Under the pieces are notes generated by a model. That model ran no database searches. It saw only the letters and a program-made list of their open reading frames with translations, and was not told the DNA's origin. From an uncultured Sterolibacterium sp. (GTDB lineage Bacteria; Pseudomonadota; Gammaproteobacteria; Burkholderiales; Rhodocyclaceae), in the NCBI GenBank assembly GCA_903832735.1, contig CAILCO010000106.1, positions 1 to 44,394 of the forward strand: 44,394 bases of DNA. Reading direction: 5' to 3'. The position numbers were made by a program, and so were the translations under genes. The first letter of the stretch is position 1; each line of letters starts with the position of its first letter. Below, one piece after another: positions 8,135-16,711 of the stretch.

Positions 8135-9208
8135 ATGAAGATAGCTGTTCTTGGAGGTGGCCACGGCTGCTATGCCGCTGCCGCCGATCTGTCCGAGGCT
8201 GGGCACGAGGTTAGACTGTGGCGTCGCGATGGCGCGGCCTTGCAGCCGGTGATCGATGCCGGCTCGATTATCCTCAAGGATGTTCAGGGCGTGCGGGAAG
8301 TGCGCCTGGCGAGCGCCACGAGCGACATCGCAGAAGCGATGCGCGGAGCGCAGCTGATACTGATTCCCAGCCCGGCTGTGGCGCAGGTCGACATAGCCCG
8401 GGCGATTGCGCCGCATCTGGTGAGCGGTCAGGTGGTCTTTCTCGCGCCCGGCACTTTCGGCAGCTACGTGATGGCGCGGCTGGTGCGCGAGACAGGCAAT
8501 AGCGCGGAACTTGCGTGGGCCGAGACCGGTACTTTGCCCTACCTGGCGCGCAAACACGGCGATCGCGAGGTGAATGTGACTATCCGTGCAGTGCGCCTGC
8601 CGACAGGTGTTTATCCGGCACGCCTCGAGCATACGGCGATCGAGGTTATTCGCCGGGCCTATCCTAGCGTGCACGGTTGCGGCGATGCCCTGTCGGGTGC
8701 GCTAATGAATGCGGGCCCGATCATTCATCCGCCGCTGATGGTCATGAACGCTGCCGCCCTGCAGCACTTCCCGCGCTGGGACATCCACAACGAAGGGACT
8801 CAATCCTCGGTGCGCGCCGTCACCGACCGACTCGATGGCGAGCGCATCGCATTGCGTGAGGCGCTGGGTTACGCCGGGCCCCACTATCCTCTGGCCGATC
8901 ACTACCAAAATGATCGCTGGATGTATGGCGACGCGCACAGGAAGCTCGTTAACTCGGGCGACTGGCGCGAAAGCATCGATCTGCTGACGCACCGCTATAT
9001 TGCCGAGGACACCGAGCTAGGTCTTGCCTTCCTGGCCTCGGTGGCGCATTGGCGTGGCGTCAAGGTGCCGATCGCCGATGGCTTGCTGGCGATTGTCGGC
9101 GCCTTCCTCGGCCGCAACCTTGACCACGGACCGCGCACGTTTGCCGCGCTCGGCCTGGCGAAGCTCGATCCGGCCGTGCTCGCCCAACAGCTGTACGACG
9201 GAGTTTGA
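8135..9208 (+). CDS. NAD(P)-dependent octopine/nopaline dehydrogenase family protein
   Basis: The 357-residue protein begins with a Rossmann nucleotide-binding motif (MKIAVLGGGHGCYAAAADLS) and has the ODH-type C-terminal helical domain (from about residue 180, with IIHPPLMVMNAAALQ). The family reductively condenses amino acids with 2-oxo acids or oxidises related N-substituted or hydroxy compounds; the substrate here is unknown. The ATG at 8135 is favoured over the GTG at 8123 because AGGTGA lies about 8 bases upstream. It is the first gene of a tight operon, with only two bases before the next start. It lies opposite a Liv-type importer operon, which suggests that it acts on an imported compound. 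Confidence 0.85.
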   Translation: MKIAVLGGGHGCYAAAADLSEAGHEVRLWRRDGAALQPVIDAGSIILKDVQGVREVRLASATSDIAEAMRGAQLILIPSPAVAQVDIARAIAPHLVSGQVVFLAPGTFGSYVMARLVRETGNSAELAWAETGTLPYLARKHGDREVNVTIRAVRLPTGVYPARLEHTAIEVIRRAYPSVHGCGDALSGALMNAGPIIHPPLMVMNAAALQHFPRWDIHNEGTQSSVRAVTDRLDGERIALREALGYAGPHYPLADHYQNDRWMYGDAHRKLVNSGDWRESIDLLTHRYIAEDTELGLAFLASVAHWRGVKVPIADGLLAIVGAFLGRNLDHGPRTFAALGLAKLDPAVLAQQLYDGV

Positions 9209-9210
9209 GC

Positions 9211-10197
9211 ATGGCGCGTTTCGTTGCCGTGGGTGCCGGCCGGATGGGGCGCGGCATCGCTATTGCCATTGCTTACGCAGGCCACCGCATTGCACTCGTG
9301 GATCTGCGCCATCGCTCTGCCCAGGCTTGGCGGCAATTGAGCGACGAGGTGCGCGGCGAGATCCGGGCCAGCCTCGATGGACTCGCCCAACTAGGTGCGC
9401 TAGAACCTGCCCAGATCGATGCCATCGCCGAACGCGTCGAATTGGTCGATGCCCGGGGCGCGCCGCAAGCGCTCAGGCGTGCCGAGTTGCTGTTCGAGGG
9501 CGTGACCGAGACAATCGCAGCCAAAACTGAGGCCTTTCTGCAGATCAACCGTCATTGCTCCGCCGAGGCGATCCTGACTTCGACCACCAGCAGCATCCTG
9601 GTGACGCAACTGGCCGAACTGGTGCATCGTCCGGAGCGTTTTCTCAACATGCACTGGCTTAACCCGGCCTATCTCATTCCCGTGGTCGAGCTAAGCACCC
9701 ATGCGGGCACCGATGCCTCCGTGGTGGCGCGGACGCGACAACTGATGGAAGGCTTTGGCAAGTTGCCTGTGCTCTGCGGTGCCACGCCGGGCTACATCGT
9801 GCCGCGCCTGCAGGCCCTGATCATGAACGAAGCGGCGCGCATGATCGAGGAGGGCGCGGCGACGGCCGAGGAGATCGACAAAGCCACTCGCTTCGGACTC
9901 GGTCTGCGCTTTGCCGCGCTGGGCGTGGTCGAGTTCATCGACTTCGGTGGCTGCGACATTCTGCATAACGCCAGCCGCGAAATGGCGTCCTCGATCGATG
10001 CCCATCGCTATGCCGCGCCGGCCATTGTCGGCCGCATGATCGAGCAAGGTCATCTGGGCGTGAAGAGCGGCAGCGGCTTCTACGATTACCAGGGCCGGGA
10101 TGTCGCCGCATACCGGCGCGACGTCCTCGCGCGCACGCTCGCCCTGGTGCGCCATGCGGGTCTGTGGCGGCCGCCGGCGGACGCGCCCCGGTCCTGA
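9211..10197 (+). CDS. 3-hydroxyacyl-CoA dehydrogenase family oxidoreductase
   Basis: The 328-residue protein has an N-terminal NAD-binding domain (MARFVAVGAGRMGRGIAIAI) with GxGxxG-type glycines, the conserved Ser-Thr-Thr-Ser region (LTSTTSSILV) and the catalytic-His segment (NMHWLNPAYLIPVVE; HFFNP in most relatives). The 3HCDH C-terminal domain follows (about 185-300; TPGYIVPRLQALIMNEAARM, GSGFYDY). The family oxidises 3-hydroxyacyl-CoAs, but short members also act on free hydroxy acids such as L-carnitine or L-gulonate, so a CoA substrate is not assured. It starts two bases after the dehydrogenase stop and ends two bases before the alpha/beta-fold gene, so the three are surely co-translated. 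Confidence 0.85.
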   Translation: MARFVAVGAGRMGRGIAIAIAYAGHRIALVDLRHRSAQAWRQLSDEVRGEIRASLDGLAQLGALEPAQIDAIAERVELVDARGAPQALRRAELLFEGVTETIAAKTEAFLQINRHCSAEAILTSTTSSILVTQLAELVHRPERFLNMHWLNPAYLIPVVELSTHAGTDASVVARTRQLMEGFGKLPVLCGATPGYIVPRLQALIMNEAARMIEEGAATAEEIDKATRFGLGLRFAALGVVEFIDFGGCDILHNASREMASSIDAHRYAAPAIVGRMIEQGHLGVKSGSGFYDYQGRDVAAYRRDVLARTLALVRHAGLWRPPADAPRS

Positions 10198-10199
10198 TC

Positions 10200-11024
10200 A
10201 TGGCTGCGATCCGCCGCGCCTTCGCCGACCTGTCCATCGGGCAGGTGCACTATGCCCGCTGCGGCGACAGTCGCAGGCCCGTCGTTCTGCTGTTGCACCA
10301 GACGCCGCGCAGCTGGGCCGAGTACCGCGAAGTGCTGCCGCTCATCGGCGAGGAGTTTTGCGCCATCGCCATCGACACGCCCGGCTTCGGCGATTCGGCG
10401 CCGCTGCCCGGATCGGCCTGCATCGAAGGTTGGGCGCAGGTGGCGGTCGAGTTGCTCGATGCGCTGTCCATCGCCAAGGCTCACGTCGTCGGGCACCACA
10501 CCGGCGGCGTGATTGCCATGGAGATAGCGGCGACGTTTCCAACGCGGGTCGCATCCTTGGTGCTGTCATCGACGCCGTTTACCGACGACGAATTTCGCCG
10601 CGCGCGGCGCGAACACCCGCCCATCGATGCGGTCGAGCCCCGCCCCGACGGCAGTCACCTGACGGCGCTTTGGCAGCGTCGCCAACCGTTCTATCCGCAG
10701 GGGCGTCCGGATCTGCTCGAAGCCTTCGTGCGCGATGCGCTCAAGGTCTCGGGTGAGGTCGAGGCCGGGCACCGCGCCGTTGCCTCCTATCGCATGGAGC
10801 AGGCAATAGGCAGAATCGTCCAGCCGACGTTGCTGATCCGCGCCAGCGATGACCCGTTCGCCTCTCCCCATATCGCCGCACTGCAGGCCCATCTGCGCGA
10901 GGCGTCGGTGGTCACCATCGAGGGAGGGATGGTCCCGATGCCGGACCAGCTACCGCAAGCTTTCGCAAATGCCCTGCTGGTTTTCATCAGGGCTCAGTCG
11001 TCGTCGGTGCCGCCGCCGAGGTAG
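10200..11024 (+). CDS. Alpha/beta-hydrolase-fold protein with altered catalytic triad
   Basis: The 274-residue protein keeps the alpha/beta-hydrolase fold: oxyanion segment LLLHQTPRSW (31-39), IDTPGFGDS (59-66), the nucleophile elbow GHHTGG (98-103), and LLIRASDDPF near the acid residue. Two catalytic positions are unusual. The elbow has His100 where Ser, Asp or Cys is normal, and the C-terminal catalytic-His motif (normally GGH) reads GGMVP, with Met244. A normal esterase mechanism is therefore unlikely. Other members with an HQTPRS/GHHTG pattern exist as far as I remember, so this may be a real subfamily and not decay. The ATG at 10200 lies two bases after the previous stop. The 3' end overlaps the convergent livF by 31 bp. 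Confidence 0.82.
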   Translation: MAAIRRAFADLSIGQVHYARCGDSRRPVVLLLHQTPRSWAEYREVLPLIGEEFCAIAIDTPGFGDSAPLPGSACIEGWAQVAVELLDALSIAKAHVVGHHTGGVIAMEIAATFPTRVASLVLSSTPFTDDEFRRARREHPPIDAVEPRPDGSHLTALWQRRQPFYPQGRPDLLEAFVRDALKVSGEVEAGHRAVASYRMEQAIGRIVQPTLLIRASDDPFASPHIAALQAHLREASVVTIEGGMVPMPDQLPQAFANALLVFIRAQSSSVPPPR

Positions 11025-11725
11025 GTGGCCTGGACCCGCGCATCGCCGGCCAGGATGCTCGATGCGCCGCTGAGCGCGACCTCGCCGGACTCGAGCACAT
11101 AGCCGTGATCGGAATTCTCCAGCGCCACGCGCGCGTTCTGTTCGACGAGCAGTATCGACACGCCGTCCTCGCGCAGCGTCCGCACGATGGCCAGGATCTC
11201 GCAAACGATCAGGGGTGCCAAGCCAAGGCTCGGCTCGTCGAGCATCAGGAGGCGCGGCGCCGACATCAGGGCGCGACCGAGGGCGAGCATCTGCTGCTCG
11301 CCGCCAGACAGCGTGCGCGCCAACTGAGAGCGTCGTTCGGCGAGTCGCGGAAACAGCGCATAGACCGACTGCAGTCGGCGTCCCATGGTGCTGCCGTTGA
11401 GCCGCTTGGCGTAGGCGCCGAGCTGCAGGTTATCTTGTACCGACAAATCGCCAAACAGCTCGCGCTTCTCGGGCACCAGGCAAAGCCCGCGTTCGACGCG
11501 CGCCTCGACGTCGAGCCCGCGCAGGTCCTCGCCTTCGAAGCGCAACGTGCCTGTCGATGGCAGCAGGCCCATCGTGGCGGCGAGCAGCGTCGTCTTGCCC
11601 GCGCCATTCGGGCCGATGACCGAGACGATCTGCCCTGGCGCCAGCGACAGCGAGACGCCACACACCGCCTCGACGCGGCCATAGGATACGTGCAAGTCGC
11701 CGATTTCGAGCAGCGCAGCCGTCAT
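10994..11725 (-). CDS. livF: Branched-chain amino-acid-type ABC transporter ATPase LivF
   Basis: This 243-residue ATPase energises import by a Liv-type (HAAT family) ABC transporter. It shows Walker A GPNGAGKTT (about 38-46), signature LSGGEQQMLALGRAL, Walker B LLMLDEPSLGLAP and the switch region ILLVEQNA. The length and the DEPSLGLAP form match LivF rather than LivG. Its ATG overlaps the stop of the upstream livM-livG fusion gene by four bases (ATGA), so translation is coupled. Its last 31 bp overlap the 3' end of the convergent alpha/beta-fold gene. The transported substrate need not be a branched-chain amino acid; related systems carry aromatic acids, amides or urea. Confidence 0.93.
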   Translation of the reverse strand: MTAALLEIGDLHVSYGRVEAVCGVSLSLAPGQIVSVIGPNGAGKTTLLAATMGLLPSTGTLRFEGEDLRGLDVEARVERGLCLVPEKRELFGDLSVQDNLQLGAYAKRLNGSTMGRRLQSVYALFPRLAERRSQLARTLSGGEQQMLALGRALMSAPRLLMLDEPSLGLAPLIVCEILAIVRTLREDGVSILLVEQNARVALENSDHGYVLESGEVALSGASSILAGDARVQATYLGGGTDDD

Positions 11726-13497
11726 GGGTTGGCTCCCAGATAGGCCGATTGCACCGCCCTGTTGGCGCGTACTTCCGCAGGTGGGCCTTCGACGAGCTTG
11801 GCGCCGAAATTCATCACCACCAGACGGTCGACCAGTTTCATCACGAAGGCCATGTCGTGTTCGACGATCAGGATCGAGATTCCATCGGCACGCAAGCGAC
11901 GCAGCAACTCCCCGAGGGCCGCTTTCTCCTGACGCCGCAGGCCGGCCGCCGGTTCATCGAGAACCAGCAGCACTGGATCGGCCGCCAGCGCGCGGGCGAT
12001 CTCCAGGATGCGCTGAGTTCCGAGCGGCAGGCTGCCGGCCTGCTCATGGGCGCGATCGGCCAGACCGATGCGCGTAAGCTGGCGCATCGCCTCGTCATGG
12101 ATCTGCTGCTCCTCAGCGCGATTCAGCCTCAGTCCGGACGCCAGCATGCCGCAGCGGGTCCGGGCATAGGCGCCGCAGGCGACGTTGTCCAGGAGGCTCA
12201 TTTTCGGCCGCAGCTTGACGTGCTGGAAAGTGCGCGCCATGCCCAGTCGAGCGATGTGCCGTTGCGGCGCCGTGCTGATGTCGCGACCGAGGAACTCCAC
12301 CTGTCCGGCGCTCATCGGCAAGGTTCCGGTGATCAGGTTGAACATCGTTGATTTCCCGGCACCGTTCGGTCCGATGAGACCGACGATCTCGCCGGCCCTC
12401 ATAGCGAAACTGACGTCATTGACCGCGACCAAGCCGCCGAAATGCTTGACGGCGCCGGCCACGGCCAATAACGGCGTTCCCGGCGCCGGCAAACTGCGTC
12501 GCAGCAGGGCCGGAACAGGTCGTCTTGCCGGCAGCGTCGGCGCCCCGGGCCTACCCTGGCCGCGGCGGCTGACGAAGCCCATCATGCCGCCGCGCGCATG
12601 CTGCAGCAGGACAAGAAACAGAATCGCAAAAGCCACGCCATCCAACTGACCGCCGCGCTGAGACAGCAGTGGCAGCAGGTCCTGCAGCGAATTCTTGACC
12701 AGGAACACGAGGCCGGCCCCGACCAGCGCGCCGGCGAGTTGGCCGAGTCCTCCCGCGACCGCCATCAACAGGTATTCGATGCTGGCGCGCAGGTCGAATG
12801 GCGACGGACTGACGAAGCGGTTGGTGTGGGCATACAGCCAGCCGCTGATCCCGGCGAGCAGCGCCGCTGTGACGAACAGCGTCAGGCGCACCCGGAAGGC
12901 GTCGGCACCGACGCTGGCGAGCAGCGTCGCGCCGCCCCTCAGGCTGCGGACCGCCCGCCCCGGCCTGGAATTGAGCAGGTTATGGATGAACCAGTAAGCA
13001 AGACCGAAGATCGGCCAAATCAGGTAATAGACCGACTCGGGTGTGGTCAGCGACATCGTGCCCAGGTGCAAGGGTGGAATGTTCGACAGACCGCTGTGCC
13101 GTCCGAGGGCATCAATGTTGCCGAACAAGAGCGAAATCGACAGGCCCCAGGCGATCGTGCTGAGCGGCAGGAAGTGGCCACCCAGTCGCAAGGTCAGCAT
13201 GCCGATCAGGCACGCGCTGACGCCGGTTGCGGCCAGCGCAAAGAGCAGTCCGAACCACGGCGAGGCGCCATGCGTAGTGGTCAGCCAAGCGCTCGCATAG
13301 GCGGCGATGCCGACGAATGCCGCCTGGCCAAATGAGGTTAAACCGCCTACGCCGGTCAATAGCACCAGGCCGAGCGCTACCAGCGCGCCGATCCCGACGT
13401 CGTTCAATAAGCCGACTGCGAAGCTGCCAAGGACGAGCGGCGCCAGCGCGAGCAAGGCGACGATGGCGGCGGCGACGACCGAACCGAACCTGGTCAT
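11722..13497 (-). CDS. LivM-LivG fusion: ABC permease plus ATPase
   Basis: One 591-residue frame joins two importer subunits. Residues 1 to about 310 form a LivM-type permease with many hydrophobic helices and the conserved FGQAAFVGIAAYASAW and GGLGQLAGALVGA segments. After a Pro/Arg-rich linker (about 310-340) comes a LivG-type ATPase with Walker A GLIGPNGAGKSTMFNL, signature LPLGTQRILEIARAL and Walker B VLLVLDEPAAGL. The frame is continuous through the junction, so the fusion is real in this sequence. Such fusions are known in other proteobacteria. It lies 19 bp downstream of livH and overlaps livF by four bases. Confidence 0.92.
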   Translation of the reverse strand: MTRFGSVVAAAIVALLALAPLVLGSFAVGLLNDVGIGALVALGLVLLTGVGGLTSFGQAAFVGIAAYASAWLTTTHGASPWFGLLFALAATGVSACLIGMLTLRLGGHFLPLSTIAWGLSISLLFGNIDALGRHSGLSNIPPLHLGTMSLTTPESVYYLIWPIFGLAYWFIHNLLNSRPGRAVRSLRGGATLLASVGADAFRVRLTLFVTAALLAGISGWLYAHTNRFVSPSPFDLRASIEYLLMAVAGGLGQLAGALVGAGLVFLVKNSLQDLLPLLSQRGGQLDGVAFAILFLVLLQHARGGMMGFVSRRGQGRPGAPTLPARRPVPALLRRSLPAPGTPLLAVAGAVKHFGGLVAVNDVSFAMRAGEIVGLIGPNGAGKSTMFNLITGTLPMSAGQVEFLGRDISTAPQRHIARLGMARTFQHVKLRPKMSLLDNVACGAYARTRCGMLASGLRLNRAEEQQIHDEAMRQLTRIGLADRAHEQAGSLPLGTQRILEIARALAADPVLLVLDEPAAGLRRQEKAALGELLRRLRADGISILIVEHDMAFVMKLVDRLVVMNFGAKLVEGPPAEVRANRAVQSAYLGANP

Positions 13498-13516
13498 GGC
13501 GATCCCCGCGCCGTGC

Positions 13517-14572
13517 TCACTCGTCGATTTCCTCTTCTTCTTCCTCGATCCGCGACGCGAGCAACGAACGCAACAGCAGCACCGGAATCAAGGTGCCGAA
13601 GACGAAGACGTCCTTTAGTGCGCCGCTCCAGAACGACGCGAAGCTCTCGACCAGGCCAACAGCGAGGGCGCCGAGCGCGGTCAAGGGATAGCTGGCCAGA
13701 CCGCCGATGATCGCGGCGACGAAAGCCTTCAGACCGATGATGAAGCCCGAGTCGTAATAGATGGTCGTCACCGGCGCGATCAGCACCCCGATCAGCCCTG
13801 CGAGCAGCGAACCGCCGCCATAGGCGAGCGCCGCGGTGCGCGCCGGGCGGATCCCGACCAGTCGCGCGCCGACCCGGTTGATCGCGGTCGCGCGTAACGC
13901 CTTGCCGTGGAGCGTGCGTTCGAACAACAGGTAGAACAGTCCCGAGAGCACGATCGCCGAAGCGATCATCAGCAGCACTTGCATGCTCACGGGGAATCCG
14001 CCCGGCAGCGTCGTTGCGCCGGCAACCAGGGGATGGGTGCGTGAACCCTCGGGTCCGAAAAACAGCAGGCCGAGTCCGGAAAGCAGGAAGTGCAGTGCCA
14101 GCGATGCGATCAACAGCACCAGCACCGAAGCGTCGGCGATCGGCCGCAAGGCGATTCGCGCGATCAGCGGCGCGATCGGCACGACCAGTAAGATCGATGC
14201 GACGATGCCGGCGATCGCCGGCAAATTACGCCCGGTGACCCACCATGCGGCAAGGCAGGGCAGCGCCGGCAATAGCCCCCAAACCATGAGTACGCGCGGC
14301 ATTCGGGCAAGCTCTCGGCGTCGCATGAGTTGCCACAGTTCGGCGACGACCGCGAGGCTCGCGAGCGTCAGCACGAGCCCGATGGTCGGCGGCGTGGTCC
14401 CGGTTTCGAAGGCGGCCAGGCTCAGCGCGGCGAACGCAGCAATGTCGCCGAAGGGCACGAAAACGACCCGCGTGACGGAAAAAATCAGCACCAGGCCGAG
14501 TCCGGCCAGCAAGTACACCGAACCGGTGGCCAGCCCGCCGACCGTCAGGATCAATGCCACGTCCCAGTTCAC
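13517..14572 (-). CDS. livH: Branched-chain amino-acid-type ABC transporter permease LivH
   Basis: This 351-residue integral membrane permease begins with GTG at 14572, preceded by GGGAGAA. LivH features are the N-terminal GLATGSVYLLAGLGLVLIFSV and the C-terminal GGGSLLAGLIGVLIAPVTT and GLKAFVAAIIGGLASYP. It is longer than usual (about 290-310 residues) because of extra hydrophobic segments at about 45-130. It pairs with the LivM half of the downstream fusion to form the membrane channel. It sits between livK (84 bp away) and livM-livG (19 bp away) in one operon. A long plus-strand frame opposite livH and livK is a shadow. Confidence 0.92.
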   Translation of the reverse strand: MNWDVALILTVGGLATGSVYLLAGLGLVLIFSVTRVVFVPFGDIAAFAALSLAAFETGTTPPTIGLVLTLASLAVVAELWQLMRRRELARMPRVLMVWGLLPALPCLAAWWVTGRNLPAIAGIVASILLVVPIAPLIARIALRPIADASVLVLLIASLALHFLLSGLGLLFFGPEGSRTHPLVAGATTLPGGFPVSMQVLLMIASAIVLSGLFYLLFERTLHGKALRATAINRVGARLVGIRPARTAALAYGGGSLLAGLIGVLIAPVTTIYYDSGFIIGLKAFVAAIIGGLASYPLTALGALAVGLVESFASFWSGALKDVFVFGTLIPVLLLRSLLASRIEEEEEEIDE

Positions 14573-14656
14573 CGAGGGGTTCTCCCGCTTCCGCTCGTCG
14601 GGCCGCGGCTGGGCACAAGCCGCCGGCTCGAGACCTGGCGATTCAAGACTCGGTGC

Positions 14657-15814
14657 TCAGGGCGCCAGTTTCCACTGGCCGTTCTCGAGTTTGACGATCA
14701 CCCGCGCGCGCTCATCGACCCCGTAGACGGCGCCGGGCTTGAAATTGAAGACGCCGTGCGTGCCGACCACTTCCTTGGTTGTGTGGATTGCGTCGCGCAG
14801 CGCGAGGCGAAACGCCGGGGTACCCGGTTCGGCCTTGGTCGCGCTCAGGGCCCGGGCCGCCGCGTCGGCGAAGACCAGCCAGGCGTCGAAGGAATAGGCG
14901 GAGAATGCGTCGGTCGATGGCGCATGGTTCACTTTCAGGAAGGCCTCGCGGAATTCCAGGGCGATCTTCCTGGTCGGATAGTTGGCCGGCAACTGCTCGG
15001 CAACAATCACCGGTCCGGTCGACATCAAGGCGCCATTGCCCGCAGCGCCGGCGACGCGGATGAAGTCGGGGTTGATCAGGCCGTGCTGGCCATAGATGCC
15101 GCCCTTGTATCCGAGTTCGGCGAGCGCCAGGAAAGGCAGCGCGCCAGGCGTTCCGGCGCCGCCGGTCATCACCGCGTCCGGATGCAGGGCGATGATCTTC
15201 AGCACCTGCCCGGTCACCGCCTGGTCATTGCGCGCATAGCGCTCGTTGGCGACGACGCTGATGCCCGCCGTTGGCGCTGTCTTGGTCAGCGCGTCATAGA
15301 CCAGGTCGCCCCAGGCGTCGGAGAATCCGATATAGCCGACCGTCTTGATGCCATTGCGCTTCATTCGCTCGACGACGGCATCGACCATCAACTGCGTCGG
15401 CTGCGCGACTGCGACGACCCAGGGGTTGTCGACGGGGGCGAATGGCGTCACGCCGATCATCGGCGTCGCCCCTTCCTTGGCGACCTGCGCCATGGCCATT
15501 GCCGACGGAACCCCCGAGGTCCCTATCAGCACATCGACCTTGTCCTCCTGGATCAGTTTGCGCGCGTTGCGGCCCGCCGTCGTTGGATCCGAGCTGTCGT
15601 CGAGCACGATCAGCTGGACCTTGCGGCCATTGATCTCGGGTTTGTACGCGAGCGCCGTCTGCATGCCCTTGGCGTAGGGAATGCCCAGCGACGAATTGGG
15701 ACCGGACAGCGACACGCTCAGGCCCACCTTCAGGTCGGCGGCCAGAGCACCTGCGGCCAGGGCGGCGGCGCCTGCGGCCGCCGCCGCGTAACGAATCAGC
15801 CTACTGATCAACAT
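14657..15814 (-). CDS. livK: Periplasmic substrate-binding protein of the Liv-type ABC importer
   Basis: This 385-residue type I binding protein has an Ala-rich signal peptide (residues 1-25) followed by DLKVGLSVSLSGPNSSLG, typical of Leu/Ile/Val-binding relatives. Other marks are VDVLIGTSGVPSAMAMAQVA, PMIGVTPFAPVD and KTVGYIGFSDAWGDLVYD. It captures the substrate in the periplasm for LivH-LivMG-LivF. The ATG at 15814 follows AGGAGAAG. It is the first gene of the importer operon and is divergent from the GntR regulator gene; the 148-bp gap holds a 12-bp palindrome. Relatives of this kind often bind aromatic or short-chain carboxylates, so the ligand cannot be named. Confidence 0.92.
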   Translation of the reverse strand: MLISRLIRYAAAAAGAAALAAGALAADLKVGLSVSLSGPNSSLGIPYAKGMQTALAYKPEINGRKVQLIVLDDSSDPTTAGRNARKLIQEDKVDVLIGTSGVPSAMAMAQVAKEGATPMIGVTPFAPVDNPWVVAVAQPTQLMVDAVVERMKRNGIKTVGYIGFSDAWGDLVYDALTKTAPTAGISVVANERYARNDQAVTGQVLKIIALHPDAVMTGGAGTPGALPFLALAELGYKGGIYGQHGLINPDFIRVAGAAGNGALMSTGPVIVAEQLPANYPTRKIALEFREAFLKVNHAPSTDAFSAYSFDAWLVFADAAARALSATKAEPGTPAFRLALRDAIHTTKEVVGTHGVFNFKPGAVYGVDERARVIVKLENGQWKLAP

Positions 15815-15832
15815 TTTTCTCTTCTCCTGGTG

Positions 15833-15864
15833 AATGTATACATTGAGGAATGTATGCAGTATAC
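15833..15864. promoter_or_regulatory. Probable GntR/FCD operator between livK and the regulator gene
   Basis: AATGTATACATT at 15833-15844 is a perfect 12-bp palindrome. GTATGCAGTATAC at 15852-15864 is a second, related inverted repeat. GTATAC-centred palindromes are typical operators of FadR/VanR-type GntR regulators. The site lies 19 bp before the livK ATG and about 100 bp before the regulator start, so it could control both. The assignment to this regulator is inference. Confidence 0.6.
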
Positions 15865-15962
15865 TTTTTTTGAAACTGTACTACATACGGCAAGAATAGT
15901 CGCGGTTGCCGCATCGCGCTGACTGCTCGACATTTCGATCTGTGCGGCCTGGAGACTCGTGC

Positions 15963-16646
15963 GTGGTGCCTGCGCTAAAACCCGTGGAACGACCCCGCGC
16001 CTTGAGCGAACAGGTATATCAGACGCTGCGGGCGAATGTCCGCAACGGCAAGATACTCCCGGGCCAGGCCCTGCAGGAAGTGCAACTGGCAGCGCTGCTT
16101 GGCGTGTCGCGAACGCCGGTGCGCGAGGCCCTGACCCGACTCGCCAGCGATGGCCTGGTGTCGGTCGATGGGCGCAGTTTTGTCGTGCCTTCGCTGAGCA
16201 TCGGCGATGTGGATGACATCTATGAGGTGCGCAGCCTGCTCGAACCGGAGGCCCTGCGCCGGGTGGCGGCGCAGACCGCTAATCCCACGGTCTGCGCGCC
16301 CATCCTGCAAGCGCTGGAAGCGAGCGTGGCGGCCCACAAGGCGGGCGACAACGAGGCATTCATGGAGGCCAACGCCCGCTTCCGCCGTGCCTGGCTAGCC
16401 CTGGTGCCTAACCCCCGGTTGGTTCATGCGGTCGAGCTCTACGCCGACCATGTCCAGCATCTGCGGACCCTGACCCTGGGCAGCGCCAAAGTGCGCAATG
16501 TGGTTCTGGGCGGTTTGAAGGTCATTGCCAGAGCGCTCTGCGCAGGCGATGGCGACGCCGCGGCACGGGCCATGCAGGACCATTTGACGGCGGCGAAACA
16601 TGCGTTCAGCGTCGCGACGGGACTGCGGCATGCGGCATCCAAGTAG
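15963..16646 (+). CDS. GntR family (FCD type) transcriptional regulator
   Basis: The 227-residue protein has an N-terminal winged helix (about 12-75; [41 protein letters not shown]) and a C-terminal FCD effector domain (about 84-215; [19 protein letters not shown]). FCD domains usually bind a metal and a carboxylate through one Asp and three His. Here the AspxxxHis pair is Asn137 and Arg141, the next His is Leu185, and only His207 remains, so effector binding must differ. The GTG at 15963 is chosen because GGAG lies eight bases upstream; a TTG at 15906 is also possible. It is divergent from livK and upstream of the CoA-transferase, and so probably regulates the island. Confidence 0.88.
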   Translation: MVPALKPVERPRALSEQVYQTLRANVRNGKILPGQALQEVQLAALLGVSRTPVREALTRLASDGLVSVDGRSFVVPSLSIGDVDDIYEVRSLLEPEALRRVAAQTANPTVCAPILQALEASVAAHKAGDNEAFMEANARFRRAWLALVPNPRLVHAVELYADHVQHLRTLTLGSAKVRNVVLGGLKVIARALCAGDGDAAARAMQDHLTAAKHAFSVATGLRHAASK

Positions 16647-16711
16647 GCGCGGCGAAAACCTTCACGGGACACCGTCATGAGAGCCTCAGCCCCGCTGGAC
16701 GGGGTTTCAGC

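Noticed and set aside
14330-15922. 530-codon plus-strand frame
   Set aside because: It lies opposite livH and livK, which have clear family signatures; its composition is Arg/Gln/Gly-rich.
16647-16711. Small CCCCG/CGGGG hairpin followed by TTT before the CoA-transferase, possible terminator
   Set aside because: The stem is only five pairs and lies directly at the start codon; a weak translational effect is as likely as termination.
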